Shown here piece by piece: positions 45,501 to 53,130 of a stretch of DNA of 64,000 nucleotides. This stretch comes from an uncultured Clostridium sp. (lineage in GTDB: Bacteria; Bacillota; Clostridia; Oscillospirales; Acutalibacteraceae). A program made the translations under genes and the position numbers. The stretch spans positions 16,890 through 80,889 of the forward strand of contig CABRLN010000006.1 in NCBI GenBank assembly GCA_902471875.1. The letters run 5' to 3'. Numbering within the stretch: the stretch's first letter is position 1; each line of letters starts with the position of its first letter. The notes under the pieces are model-generated. The model was not told the DNA's origin. It searched no databases and saw nothing but the letters and a program-made list of their open reading frames with translations.

Positions 45501-47497
45501 ATACTCTTAGTATAGATGTAAGGGTTTTCCTCCCATTCACAAATCATTCCACAGTTAGTATAGCTGTGATAAGAACTGCCACCGTACGAATCGTATGTAT
45601 CATTCCATGAGCCAACATCAAAACCAGCATTTGTGTTAGCGTACATGTGTACAACACTTTCGTCGAATTGATTTGGTTCATTTCTTGCCCAATTCTTATA
45701 TTCTAAAGGTTCATCTGTTATCCATGAATAACTATTGTTATCACCTTGTAATCCTATCCAATAAGTATTTTTTGGGGAATTGTTACTTATAAGATTGGTT
45801 ATGAAATTCTGTTCCTCTTCATTTTGAATAGTTACCAGATGTCCGCCTAAAGTTTCGCAATATTTCTTTGCGTCTGACCATGGCATACTTTCATTTATAA
45901 CAGAATAATAATGACCTTTATATGTTTTGGAATTTGGTATTACAGACTCCGTATAAACTAATTCACCGTCAGTCAATAAAACAATGTATTTATCATGTTC
46001 ATTGTCATCAGTGTTAAACATAGACATTGCATACTTTTCTACACCTGCAACACAATCACTTGAGCCACTGCCAGAATTACACTTGTTTATTGCTGTTGTT
46101 AAGGCATCTTTGTCATTAGTTAAATTCAATTTAACTTGACCAAGATCAGACAAACCAAAGCGATCGTTAGGGCCCATATAGTCAAGAATTTTAAGAGCTG
46201 AATCCTTAAGTATATTAAGCTTTGAACTCATACTACCCGAGTTATCCACAAGCAAAATCATATCATTTCCCTTGCTGTACTCTGCTTTTCCATAGCCTTT
46301 TAGTGTATAGTTAATGTCCAGTGTGTCGCTGTTAGAGTTCACAGCCGTTTTACTTTGCTCGCTGGTTATCGAAACACCTTTGTCAGCTTCTGTATTGTAC
46401 GTTACTTTGTAAGGTGTGCTTTCTGCTGAATCTGAGCTAAGCTTCAACTCGTCATTATCATTTACTACAGACGATAATTCACCACTTGCAAAGTCCTCTG
46501 TAGTTGTGTAAGTTACAACAGGTTCAGGGGTAACAGTAACCTTAACTGTATCAGTTACTGTTGTATTATTTAGCTTTGCAGTCATAGTAACTGCATATTC
46601 ACCAGCCTTTGTAAACTTTAGTGTTGGTGTAAGTGTATTACCGTCAGTAAAGTTAACTAACTCACTTTGTTCATCACTGACCGAATATGAAATTTCTGCG
46701 TCATTATAATTACAGCTTGCAAATAATTGCACACTGTCTTCTAAGTATGTTACTTTATCTTCACCGGCATCACACACAAGCTGATCCGGAAGAAAATCTT
46801 TATATTCCATACTTAACTTAGTACCGTTAATTTCTATTTCGTCAGCATAAATAGCACCTACATAGCTAACTTCTTTAGAATTAATTTTTACTTTTCCGTT
46901 TGGAGCATAAATTAATCCGTTAAATGTAAACTCGGCACAATTAATTGTAATATCTCCATTTTCTGACATAACTATTGCTTCTTGATTTGTAGCTTTGTCA
47001 CTACGCAAATCAATAGTAATATCGTCCTTAACTGTAATATTACCTTTACCGTTTATATTTACATCATCTAATGTAAGATCTTTACTGCCATATATTGAAG
47101 CATTAGATAAATCGATGTTCATAGAACTTATCTTTTTGCTTTCATCATATGTAAAATTATATGCAGCATTACTGTTAATTACATCAACATAATTATTAAT
47201 TTCACAATTTTGACCATTGCTGCCCTTTAATAAATTACCAATTACAGTTAATTTTTCTTCATTTCCCGTAAACTTAAGGTCACCGCCTGTGTAAACATCA
47301 CCTTGGATAGTAGCAATGTTTTCGTTAAGCAGCAAATCCGTTTCATCCGAGAAAAGAACATATTTAAATTGGTCAAAATCATACTCGGTTATTATATTGC
47401 CGGCAGCCGTTACATGAACAGTACTTGAAACAAACAAAGTAGCTGACAAAGCAATTGAAACAGCTTTAATTCCTATTTCTTTAAATTTCTTATTCAT
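39560..47497 (-). CDS. Giant secreted protein: vWA with nested C-type lectin, Ig-like repeats, degenerate transglutaminase
   Basis: 2645 residues from the ATG at 47497 (AAGGAG ten bases upstream). Signal peptide 1-32; a beta-rich region to about 330; a PKD-like domain; a von Willebrand A domain from about 413 with MIDAS DNSGSMS. The vWA is interrupted after LLTDGE by a C-type lectin domain (about 524-656: KTYKGHYYSVI, WSDAKKYCETLGGHLVTI, TYWIGLQ, WITDEPLEYKNWARNEPN, CEWEEN) and then resumes to about 740. Eight tandem Ig-like domains (about 1149-1870) share a DN...ATDxAGN pattern. A transglutaminase fold (about 1900-2015) reads GNDYDQASLL where GxC is expected and QVWVEV where HxWVE is expected, so it is probably inactive. 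The C-terminus has GTGYIIGD and KISGGINGG, then a distinct 170-residue tail. No sorting signal. Overlaps the upstream gene by eight bases. Confidence 0.85.
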   Translation of the reverse strand: MNKKFKEIGIKAVSIALSATLFVSSTVHVTAAGNIITEYDFDQFKYVLFSDETDLLLNENIATIQGDVYTGGDLKFTGNEEKLTVIGNLLKGSNGQNCEINNYVDVINSNAAYNFTYDESKKISSMNIDLSNASIYGSKDLTLDDVNINGKGNITVKDDITIDLRSDKATNQEAIVMSENGDITINCAEFTFNGLIYAPNGKVKINSKEVSYVGAIYADEIEINGTKLSMEYKDFLPDQLVCDAGEDKVTYLEDSVQLFASCNYNDAEISYSVSDEQSELVNFTDGNTLTPTLKFTKAGEYAVTMTAKLNNTTVTDTVKVTVTPEPVVTYTTTEDFASGELSSVVNDNDELKLSSDSAESTPYKVTYNTEADKGVSITSEQSKTAVNSNSDTLDINYTLKGYGKAEYSKGNDMILLVDNSGSMSSKLNILKDSALKILDYMGPNDRFGLSDLGQVKLNLTNDKDALTTAINKCNSGSGSSDCVAGVEKYAMSMFNTDDNEHDKYIVLLTDGELVYTESVIPNSKTYKGHYYSVINESMPWSDAKKYCETLGGHLVTIQNEEEQNFITNLISNNSPKNTYWIGLQGDNNSYSWITDEPLEYKNWARNEPNQFDESVVHMYANTNAGFDVGSWNDTYDSYGGSSYHSYTNCGMICEWEENPYIYTKSIERIAEQAKKQGIKVIVYQLNDAPKVFNENTYEGYAMQELADVTKGYYKISLDANEISESILQFAGEVYNSAGNDVTLTTTVVNKAYLDTASAENAPSSIIYNDDGSATVSWTYSSIDIDTTKEIKLPLKPELITGESYQVITKDTKLTYYDRSGNGTIVNLEDVIVGKNDYVSNGKWTSNVYDSGKDGCTWSLVNWNAEYNGTSSIDVYLSVSDDGENFSEPVKVSNNQSLQGLNGRYIKTEVKMNVSADGNTPVLYDLTIYSDDNQQPDNSSLPDQISICSSGSKKANSPVAMWLDTKGYNDNIKNVEWSITDSEGNVTEDNIVIKSQNDLFKYITFTKVGSYIVNVSVKTVGGVERKASLKLTIEKQDTISKSEGDSNIIPDLEMTVTGIPEIIKYGDAINLNISYNHPEQVAWSRVYYYPESKYAEGGLRRAAYIDVTNGNAASFTCNYAYANDNCVIVVRAFDQYGNYVEYKKDVFVDSTRPSVTMQFSNYSPYCGQDVTVTTIASDNYAVESVVLMLDDNVVELDENGKYTFTKEEEGSCILKAIVTDKAGLTDELQRTITFRTDTSKPYCNFNCPSSIVLGNSMDVVLTAYDNQTGLESYKVTLNGEEITMTPGENNKYNYTFKPEAVGDYVFEATVVDKHGNQTVVTKNVKCTADVNRPSVNIALSNNEIVAGENVTVKVTATDNVKVTDLRFYVNDVEQTLLEDNTFVYTSDDTNLNANGYKNVTFKAIAKDDAGNEATATKVLKVIQKDTTPPTINLSCNSKLQILSKQYMTVTVNDNIAVKDYKVYVNGEEVTLDENNRFYFDTSDFRQYNIKVVATDTAGNVSERTFTTNVVDTSRPSISVTKNKSTYAMGDTAEFTVKITDNYKLDTTTVNASFDGQAVDVSGDSFIVTIENLTAGVHKFVVTCADTSGNVATSTTTINVKDTEAPTVSITTDKEKYAFNETPLFDYVISDNLEIKTVEAYLNDTALEYADGILNLPSSFEPGEYIISIKATDTSGNISEASCKFTVLKSSDVTCPIINSITYSPEQWQIGTLAYIKVNATDDSGKVTVTITANDTPLNYDSMNEQFEFTPSSAGDVTFKIKAEDESGNYVTAEFVKYVYDSLEGHKLLVTADRVVKVGSETTVTLSSSDNYPFKTTSLRCDTTGKDITCDEADSNVYKFTLDTAGEYTFTATGVDEQGVTDTKVFTITAASSYEADVNSEAMKQYLTQTTETMLTEEMQNIKNSFNSPVDAYAYVVNNIKYESYINSRRGAVGAYETCHGNDYDQASLLIGFMREMGYPARYASGSITLTEDQLKSLFGASDFTAACEMISNSGRKCVLNRTNNMLTMDQVWVEVYVPYSMIGETDEAKKDLGVWVQLDTSIKPSELIVKEISQDIAHKQLHTQDVLNAYSGTEISSIIDSISSKDVADSVSDRVIKQQTFTALPSKLQYTVKSQGNTFAAINNNMSDTITLYMEDYFDRYTLGTYKSVDLYGKRITVQYVGNTGNGTIFELGSSAVAGNVFKPALTIDGEIVSYGPETTLGNEQQLQFTVKSGGNTNSFTDELVAGSMYSVILDTGYISEQTYNRMFNTATEENPMAINDKTPTAKTYYDEAKVGTYLAYAGNAYFMYCDAQNAIKAAMNNIERGNQLKVAVTGYEINTELNFMNQHTKVLPGRFFIDVDMNSVYTSSRSGDKEARNDYMFSTGTIESLYEGFIWEMLLGHKSVSTMSVLFKAAEEGYNMIPINAKNYNEQINNISVSSSVKNEIRDAVNQGNMVLIPDKEVTIGSWKGTGYIIGDFENYNHFVFKISGGINGGSSSDTDDLDDVINNFVTYEFFESIGANYDDFFCNTFAICHSLYYILLAMEVSQYTSIGNLYLKVGQEAINELTDLDIFEGASSLITIGGYYADLLDSILTYADESIEGVQQITSLCLHMMCDLVGTEADDLGRAIKVMYGTVTGNEELVGEGFDSAWEAVMKNILTLAITS

Positions 47498-48746
47498 TGC
47501 AGTCAACTCCTTTTCTTTTAAAATTGTAAACAGCAACTGCCAAACACACACCTGCCGCAATAAAGAATATCCAGCCTAAAATCATTCTAGAATTCTCACC
47601 TGTTAAAACAATAGATGCAGATTGATTACTATTCTGAGTTTCTGTTGCGCCAATAGAGGTTGCAGCATTAGTACCTTCAAAAGGTTTTATAACAGTTGCA
47701 TTAGTTGTCGGATCTGTGAAATTCGATGTAAATGCTTCTGTTGATTTTGTTGCCGATTCGGTTGGTTTAGTCGGTTCTGTCGGCACTGTTTCAGGCTCAG
47801 TTGGTTCTGTCGGCACTGTTTCAGGCTCAGTTGGCTTTGTTGGCACTGTTTCAGGCTCAGTTGGTTCTGTCGGTACTGTTTCAGGCTCAGTTGGTTTTGT
47901 CACCGGTTGTGTAGTAATAATCTCATCTTCACTGTATAAACCGTATTTTGTAGCAAATTGCAAAGTATCATTTTTTACAATTGTTTTGTTATTCCAACTA
48001 ATTGCTACGGCATTATCAGTAATTGCAGTCTGATTATTAGTAATATAACCATATCTTGAATCACGAAGATTTTTCCAGTTAGCTGCTTGGAATTCATCAG
48101 GTATAGTATAATCTGTTGCAAGCATACCATAAGCCGTAATAAAACCATCTGCATCTTTTATAAACCATGTATTTGGTATTTCTGCACCTGTAATTGTACC
48201 CTCTGTTTTAAATGCTCTTTCATCTGTTTGTATAAGATCTGTTTCTGAATTTGATAATGTTGGGTCAATTATTATTCTTATTGAAAGCAACAAATCTGAA
48301 TCAGTTTTATTTTCTGCGGAATAATGAATTAACAACATATCCTCTTTTGATGAGTTGCCTGTTGAAAAAACAAGCCTTTGTGTAATTTCAAGTCCATTAA
48401 AATTCATAACTGTAATTACACTTCCGTCATTGGCTTTATATAGAGGCTTTAAAACCTCTCCATCACTATACTTATAAATTTCTCCGTTTATACTTACAGT
48501 GGTATATGCTGAGTAAAACTGTGAATAAGTAAGTGTATCAGTTGTTACGCCGAATTCTGCCTTTTTAAGAATAAAATTTGCATAAGATGTATCTTCTGTA
48601 TTGTCTTGAACATCTAGCAGAAGATACTCGTTACTAATTTCACTTGCTGATGTACCAATTGGACTTATTAAAATAATACCAACAATACACAACACCAAGG
48701 ATACCGCACACAGCACTCTGCTTGTCCGGCTTATCTTTCGTCCCAT
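47490..48746 (-). CDS. Surface protein with Thr/Glu/Pro repeats and sorting-signal-like C-terminus
   Basis: 418 residues. Signal peptide to about residue 35 (ending GTSAS). A 240-residue beta-rich extracellular domain (36-280) of unknown family. Then a wall-spanning stretch of TEPTEPETVP repeats, encoded by four near-perfect 30-bp tandem repeats. Near the C-terminus SIVLTGENS precedes a 20-residue hydrophobic helix and the basic tail KRKG. This has the layout of a sortase signal, but the usual LPxTG Pro is missing (V-L-T-G-E). The giant vWA protein is translated from an overlapping start, so the two are likely partners, with this one possibly the anchor. Ribosome site AGAGG. Confidence 0.8.
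   Translation of the reverse strand: MGRKISRTSRVLCAVSLVLCIVGIILISPIGTSASEISNEYLLLDVQDNTEDTSYANFILKKAEFGVTTDTLTYSQFYSAYTTVSINGEIYKYSDGEVLKPLYKANDGSVITVMNFNGLEITQRLVFSTGNSSKEDMLLIHYSAENKTDSDLLLSIRIIIDPTLSNSETDLIQTDERAFKTEGTITGAEIPNTWFIKDADGFITAYGMLATDYTIPDEFQAANWKNLRDSRYGYITNNQTAITDNAVAISWNNKTIVKNDTLQFATKYGLYSEDEIITTQPVTKPTEPETVPTEPTEPETVPTKPTEPETVPTEPTEPETVPTEPTKPTESATKSTEAFTSNFTDPTTNATVIKPFEGTNAATSIGATETQNSNQSASIVLTGENSRMILGWIFFIAAGVCLAVAVYNFKRKGVDCNE
47765..47890. repeat. 30-bp tandem repeats encoding the TEPTEPETVP spacer
   Basis: Four copies of a 30-base unit (TCAGTTGG then CTGTCGGCACTGTTTCAGGC on the plus strand), differing at a few third-codon positions and one Glu/Lys change. In-frame expansion or contraction would change the length of the wall spacer. 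Confidence 0.85.
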
Positions 48747-48779
48747 TATAACCTCTCCCTATTATATATTTCTTATTCT

Positions 48780-48800
48780 TTAACTATATAAAATTCTCAT
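48780..48800 (-). CDS. Possible 6-residue leader peptide
   Basis: AGGAGGTG lies four bases before an ATG that opens a frame MRILYS then TAA, 33 bases before the start of the surface-protein gene. The ribosome site is stronger than that of the gene itself. It may be a regulatory leader peptide or chance. Confidence 0.35.
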   Translation of the reverse strand: MRILYS

Positions 48801-49142
48801 CTACACCTCCTATAAAAAATTGCACATTATGTAACAAAAATTCAAATTAAAATAATTAACATATTTAAATGACCATATTTATTTTATGTTACCTTATACA
48901 TTGTTACATAATATACCAGTTTTAGAATAACATACATACATAAAAAACACAATTAGTAACTTCTACCAAATCCACCAATTTACTCATTTCTATTAACTCA
49001 AATAAGACAAAAAAGTCATATAAAAATTTTAATTATTTCAACATAAATAACTATATAACAGTTTTAAGCATACAATATAAATTCATCATCTTGACTTAAA
49101 ATTAATATAAATAAATTTTTTAGTAAATTAACTTCAAAATAC
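48801..49142. other. AT-rich intergenic region
   Basis: No gene found. On either strand it holds several GTTAC or TGTAAC words (48829-48835, 48888-48892, 48902-48907, 48956-48960) but no perfect operator and no promoter I would defend for the surface operon. Confidence 0.5.
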
Positions 49143-49177
49143 AAGGACTGAATCCTGTACAATAGGATTCAGTCCTT
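49143..49177 (-). terminator. Terminator of the Cof-type phosphatase gene
   Basis: A perfect 14-bp stem (49143-49156 with 49164-49177), 60 bases after the stop codon, followed by a T-rich stretch on the minus strand. Confidence 0.85.
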
Positions 49178-49237
49178 AACTGTAATACATTTACATTAAA
49201 TGTATTGTTTCTAATCTTAAATAAAATATCTTATCAA

Positions 49238-50044
49238 TTACATCATATATTCTTCAATAATTTTTGCAACACCATCCTGATCATTTGTAGCAGTTATAAT
49301 GTCTGCCGCAGCTTTAACTTCGTCAACAGCATTACCCATTGCTACACCTAAACCTGCGTATTGAATCATTGTAATATCATTATATCCGTCACCGCAAGCT
49401 ATGCACTGCTCACTGGTTAAACCAAGTTTTTTCAGAAGAACATCTATCGACTTAGCCTTATCTATACCAAGTGGAACAAGTTCCAAAAAAAATTCTTCTG
49501 ATCTAAATACGCCAATTACTCCTTTATATTTTTCACTAAATAACTTTTCCAGTTTTAAAATATCAGCAGGGTCACCGGCAAGCAAAAGCTTATTTACATT
49601 AAACGTAACATAACTACCAAAATCTTTAACAAATTTTGTTTCCAAACCAATTATTCTTGCTTCAATATCAGAATATTTGTTAATAGCGTTACCCATAATT
49701 ATTTTGTCGTTTTCATAAGTATTAATTGTTATATTTGTACTTTTTAGTTCTTCACATATTTCAGGAATTATGTCATTTGGAAAATATTTACTGTATATAA
49801 CCTCGTTTGTGCGTGTATCAATTACAGAACCACCATTATAGGCAAGTATATATCCACCAAAATTATTAAGTTTCAATGTATTCGCATGCCCTATAATCCC
49901 CTGTACAGGTCTGCCGGAGGCAAGCGCAATTTTTTTTCCCACTTTTTGCAGATTAGTAAGCACTTTGAGTGTATATGGCGTAATAACTTTTTCAGAATTT
50001 ACCAATGTTCCGTCAATATCTAATACTATAATTTCGTAACTCAT
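49238..50044 (-). CDS. Cof-type HAD hydrolase
   Basis: 268 residues, HAD subfamily IIB. Motif I DIDGTLVNSEK (with the two Asp), motif II ALASGRP, the Lys of motif III in GIDKAKSI, and motif IV GDGYNDITMIQYAGLGVAMGNA. The large C2 cap lies between motifs II and III. Members dephosphorylate sugar phosphates, FMN or pyridoxal phosphate; the substrate is not predictable. Monocistronic with its own promoter and terminator. Confidence 0.92.
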   Translation of the reverse strand: MSYEIIVLDIDGTLVNSEKVITPYTLKVLTNLQKVGKKIALASGRPVQGIIGHANTLKLNNFGGYILAYNGGSVIDTRTNEVIYSKYFPNDIIPEICEELKSTNITINTYENDKIIMGNAINKYSDIEARIIGLETKFVKDFGSYVTFNVNKLLLAGDPADILKLEKLFSEKYKGVIGVFRSEEFFLELVPLGIDKAKSIDVLLKKLGLTSEQCIACGDGYNDITMIQYAGLGVAMGNAVDEVKAAADIITATNDQDGVAKIIEEYMM

Positions 50045-50117
50045 AATTTTCCCTTACTGTTTTTATTTAGGACATGTATTACATACCCAGAATTTAAACC
50101 TTACAAGGTTTATTAAT

Positions 50118-50146
50118 ACTTTAATATACCTTATGGTAAAGGTCAA
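50118..50146 (-). promoter_or_regulatory. Promoter of the Cof-type phosphatase gene
   Basis: TTGACC (50141-50146), 17 bases, TAAAGT (50118-50123) on the minus strand, about 75 bases before the start codon. The remainder of the gap up to 50600 is AT-rich without recognisable genes. Confidence 0.65.
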
Positions 50147-50606
50147 GAACAATACCGATGTATAAAGATAAATTTGTATATTTACATTATTTTTCAATAT
50201 GTTCTTTATGTTTTTTATTGAAATTCATGTATGCTTTTTTAGAGCATAAGCATAATTTTTTTAGTTAGTATTGTGCACAATGACTTATTAATGTTCTTAA
50301 AATAAATAACATTAATCATGCTCTAAGCAATAAACAAAAAATAACCGCTAAATATCTACTAAGCAATAAATTATCTTAATTAAACTTATCTGCTATTTTC
50401 TTAACAATATTTATATCTCATATATCTTATCGCAAAAAATTGTTAGACCAATGGCTTTTAAACATATTTATTAGAAATTTATCATATAGAAAAAAATGAT
50501 TTTTATAAATTTTACAAACTGTAATCGCATATCATTTGCTTATAATTATACAATTTAGCTGTAATGCTTTATTCAACTGTATAAAATGCCCAAAAAAAGT
50601 TACAAA

Positions 50607-50652
50607 TTACAAAAGTGTAACTATTTTCCTTGACGTGCTTACATTTTTGTAA
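50607..50652 (+). promoter_or_regulatory. Paired TTACA-N4-TGTAA operators at the Big2/NlpC-P60 gene
   Basis: Two perfect palindromes TTACA-N4-TGTAA at 50607-50620 and 50639-50652, 32 bases centre to centre (three helical turns). The first lies just upstream of the -35 box and the second fills the -35/-10 spacer. This is the geometry of a repressor binding the same DNA face twice. The regulator is unknown. Confidence 0.65.
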
Positions 50653-50658
50653 TACAAT
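50630..50658 (+). promoter_or_regulatory. Promoter of the Big2/NlpC-P60 gene
   Basis: TTGACG (50630-50635), 17 bases, TACAAT (50653-50658), 55 bases before the start codon. Confidence 0.78.
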
Positions 50659-50712
50659 GATTACATTCAGTATATAATTGATATTACAAAATATAAGAAC
50701 AGGAGAAATTAT

Positions 50713-52986
50713 ATGAGTTTATCAAAAAAGTTGTTAATTGTACTGCTTGTTTCTACCTTTGCAGTAAGTTCATCATTTTCTGTAACAGCTGTAACAATTG
50801 ACAATAAAGATTCTTCCGCAACATCAGCTACTCAAATATTAAGCGAGCAAACAAGCAGCAGTACAAACTCTGTTTATCAAAAGGCAACTTATTCTAACAA
50901 TTATGTCATTTCTTTAAGCCAGTCAACTGCTACTACAAATGTTGGTTATATTGTAAAACTAAAAGCATCAATTACACCTTCAGGTGCTAATGTTATTTGG
51001 AAATCTTCTAATACAAATATTGCCAGTGTTGACCAAAAGGGCAATGTAATGGGTATAGGCACCGGCAGTTGTCGGGTATCTTGCATAGCACCAAACGGCA
51101 AAACAGCTGTTTGTACAGTAACTGTTACCCAACCTGTAACCAGTGTTACATTAAATACACATAATATTTCTTGGACTATTGGCAGAAAAGGTCATTTTTA
51201 CCCAACCATAGGTCCTGCTAACGCTACAAATAAAAAAGTAATCTATAAAAGCAGTAACCCAAAAGTTGCAACAGTTGACAACAACGGCTTACTTACTGCT
51301 GTGTCGGCAGGTACCTGTACTATTACTTGTACTTCTGTAGAAAACAATAAAAAATATGACACATGCGTAGTAAATGTAAAATCAGCAACAACATCTATTT
51401 CACTATCTGAAACTACAGCAATAGTAAATAAAGGTACAACTAAAAAGATTACCGCTACAGTAAATTCTACAGCTGCCACTAAACCTACAGTACGTTGGAG
51501 CAGCGGCAATACAAATATTGCAACGGTAAATCAAGACGGCGTTATTACAGCAAAAGCTGCCGGTAATTGTACCATTACTGCAACTACAAGCGATGGTAAA
51601 ACCGCCAAGGTTGCACTGACTGTTGTACAGCCTATTACCGGTATTAAGCTGTCAAGTTCAAATGTAGCATTAAATGTGGGTGGTACAAAAACACTTAAAG
51701 AAACCATATCTCCATCTAATGCCAGTTCAAAAACTGTTGAGTGGATAAGCAGTAATAACAACGTAGCCACTGTAAAAAAGGGTATAATCACGGCTGTTGG
51801 AAAAGGAACTTGTACTATTACCTGCAAATCAAAATATTACAGTAACGAAAAAGCTGTTTGCACAGTAACTGTAAGTCAACCTGTAACAAGTGTTAAAATC
51901 GTCAGTTCGCTAACATTAAATGAAAATGTTACAAAACAACTTTCACCAACTATTTCACCTTCAAACGCGACTAATATGGCTGTATCGTACAGCAGCAGTA
52001 ACAAATCTGTAGCAACTGTTAATGCCAGCGGTGTAGTTACTGCAAAAACAAAAGGTACTTGCATAATTACTGCAACTTCAAAAGATGGCAGCGGTAAAAA
52101 GGGCACATGTACATTAACTGTAAAAAAGCCTGTGACAAATGTTACCTTAAACGCACATAAAATTAACTGGAATGTAGGTAAAAAAGCTCATTTTTATCCT
52201 ACAGTTACACCAACAGATGCATCAAATATTAAGGTAACATACAAAAGCAGCAATACAGCTGTTGCTACAGTATCGTCTGAAGGTCTGCTTTCAGCTGTTG
52301 GTCCGGGTACTTGTACTATTACCTGTACAGCAGCAGACGGCAGCGGAAAAAGTGACAAATGTACTGTAAATATTAAGCAACCTGTAACAAAAATTGCTAT
52401 ATCAGGTAACAACAGTATAAATTCAGGCAGCACAACATTACTTGTAGCTACAGTAACCCCGTCAAATGCAACTAACAAAAATGTTACATGGAGCAGCAGC
52501 AATACAAATGTGGCAACTGTAAATTCATCAGGAAAAGTAACAGGCGTAAATCCGGGTAAAGCAACAATTAAATGTACAGCCAATGACGGCAGCGGTATTA
52601 CAGCAAGCAAAACTATTACAGTTAATAGCACAAAATCCAAAGGTGAGCAGATTGCCGACTATGCAGCACAATGGGTTGGTGTTACACCATATGTATGGGG
52701 CGGTACAAGTCTGTACACCGGTGCAGACTGTTCCGGATTTGTATGCTGTGTATATGAACATTTTGGCTATAACCTGTGGGGTTCAAGAATTGATCTTGAT
52801 ACAGTAGGCTACAGTGTTTCATTAGACAATGCAAAACCGGGAGATATTGTGGTTTATCCTGGTCACGTAGCAATTTATGCAGGTAATGGTATGGTTACAC
52901 ACGCATTGAACGAAAATTGGGGTGTAGTAACTACAGACATTTCTTGGGGCGGATACGTAAGATGCGTTCGAAGAGTAGTAGATTAA
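50713..52986 (+). CDS. Secreted Big2-repeat protein with NlpC/P60 hydrolase domain
   Basis: 757 residues. Signal peptide to about residue 27 (VSSSFSVTA). Seven bacterial Ig-like group 2 domains (about 65-635), each with the W/Y-S-S-N-x-x-x-A-x-V core and a conserved C-T-I-T-C-x edge. The C-terminal NlpC/P60 domain (about 640-757) has the catalytic Cys in GADCSGFVC and His in PGHVAIYAG, so it should cleave cell-wall peptide stems. It may remodel the wall or act outside the cell. No wall anchor is seen; Big2 domains may hold it to the surface. Monocistronic, with dual operators at the promoter. Confidence 0.92.
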   Translation: MSLSKKLLIVLLVSTFAVSSSFSVTAVTIDNKDSSATSATQILSEQTSSSTNSVYQKATYSNNYVISLSQSTATTNVGYIVKLKASITPSGANVIWKSSNTNIASVDQKGNVMGIGTGSCRVSCIAPNGKTAVCTVTVTQPVTSVTLNTHNISWTIGRKGHFYPTIGPANATNKKVIYKSSNPKVATVDNNGLLTAVSAGTCTITCTSVENNKKYDTCVVNVKSATTSISLSETTAIVNKGTTKKITATVNSTAATKPTVRWSSGNTNIATVNQDGVITAKAAGNCTITATTSDGKTAKVALTVVQPITGIKLSSSNVALNVGGTKTLKETISPSNASSKTVEWISSNNNVATVKKGIITAVGKGTCTITCKSKYYSNEKAVCTVTVSQPVTSVKIVSSLTLNENVTKQLSPTISPSNATNMAVSYSSSNKSVATVNASGVVTAKTKGTCIITATSKDGSGKKGTCTLTVKKPVTNVTLNAHKINWNVGKKAHFYPTVTPTDASNIKVTYKSSNTAVATVSSEGLLSAVGPGTCTITCTAADGSGKSDKCTVNIKQPVTKIAISGNNSINSGSTTLLVATVTPSNATNKNVTWSSSNTNVATVNSSGKVTGVNPGKATIKCTANDGSGITASKTITVNSTKSKGEQIADYAAQWVGVTPYVWGGTSLYTGADCSGFVCCVYEHFGYNLWGSRIDLDTVGYSVSLDNAKPGDIVVYPGHVAIYAGNGMVTHALNENWGVVTTDISWGGYVRCVRRVVD

Positions 52987-53003
52987 TTTAACATTATAAA
53001 AGT

Positions 53004-53035
53004 AAAGCTCGGGTGTAGTTGCACCTGAGCTTTTT
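53004..53035 (+). terminator. Terminator of the Big2/NlpC-P60 gene
   Basis: A 12-bp stem with one G-T pair (53004-53015 with 53022-53033) ending in a T run. Confidence 0.85.
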
Positions 53036-53065
53036 GTAATTTGATAATAAATTAAGATTATTTTG

Positions 53066-53094
53066 TTGATAAAGATGTTTTGTTGTGCTAAAAT
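53066..53094 (+). promoter_or_regulatory. Promoter of the ogt-like operon
   Basis: TTGATA (53066-53071), 17 bases, TAAAAT (53089-53094), about 37 bases before the TTG start. Confidence 0.65.
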
Positions 53095-53130
53095 TTAATA
53101 AAACAACTTGCAGTAAATGGAAGTGTTAAC

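Noticed and set aside
47765..47890. Repeats that could suggest a CRISPR array
   Set aside because: The 30-base units are contiguous without spacers and encode an in-frame protein repeat.
47716..48033. Plus-strand open frame of 105 residues with GSVGTVSGSV repeats
   Set aside because: It is the antisense shadow of the TEPTEPETVP repeats of the surface protein, and no ribosome site precedes it.
51243..52640. Several minus-strand open frames inside the Big2-repeat gene
   Set aside because: They are shadows of the repeat coding sequence and have no independent start signals.
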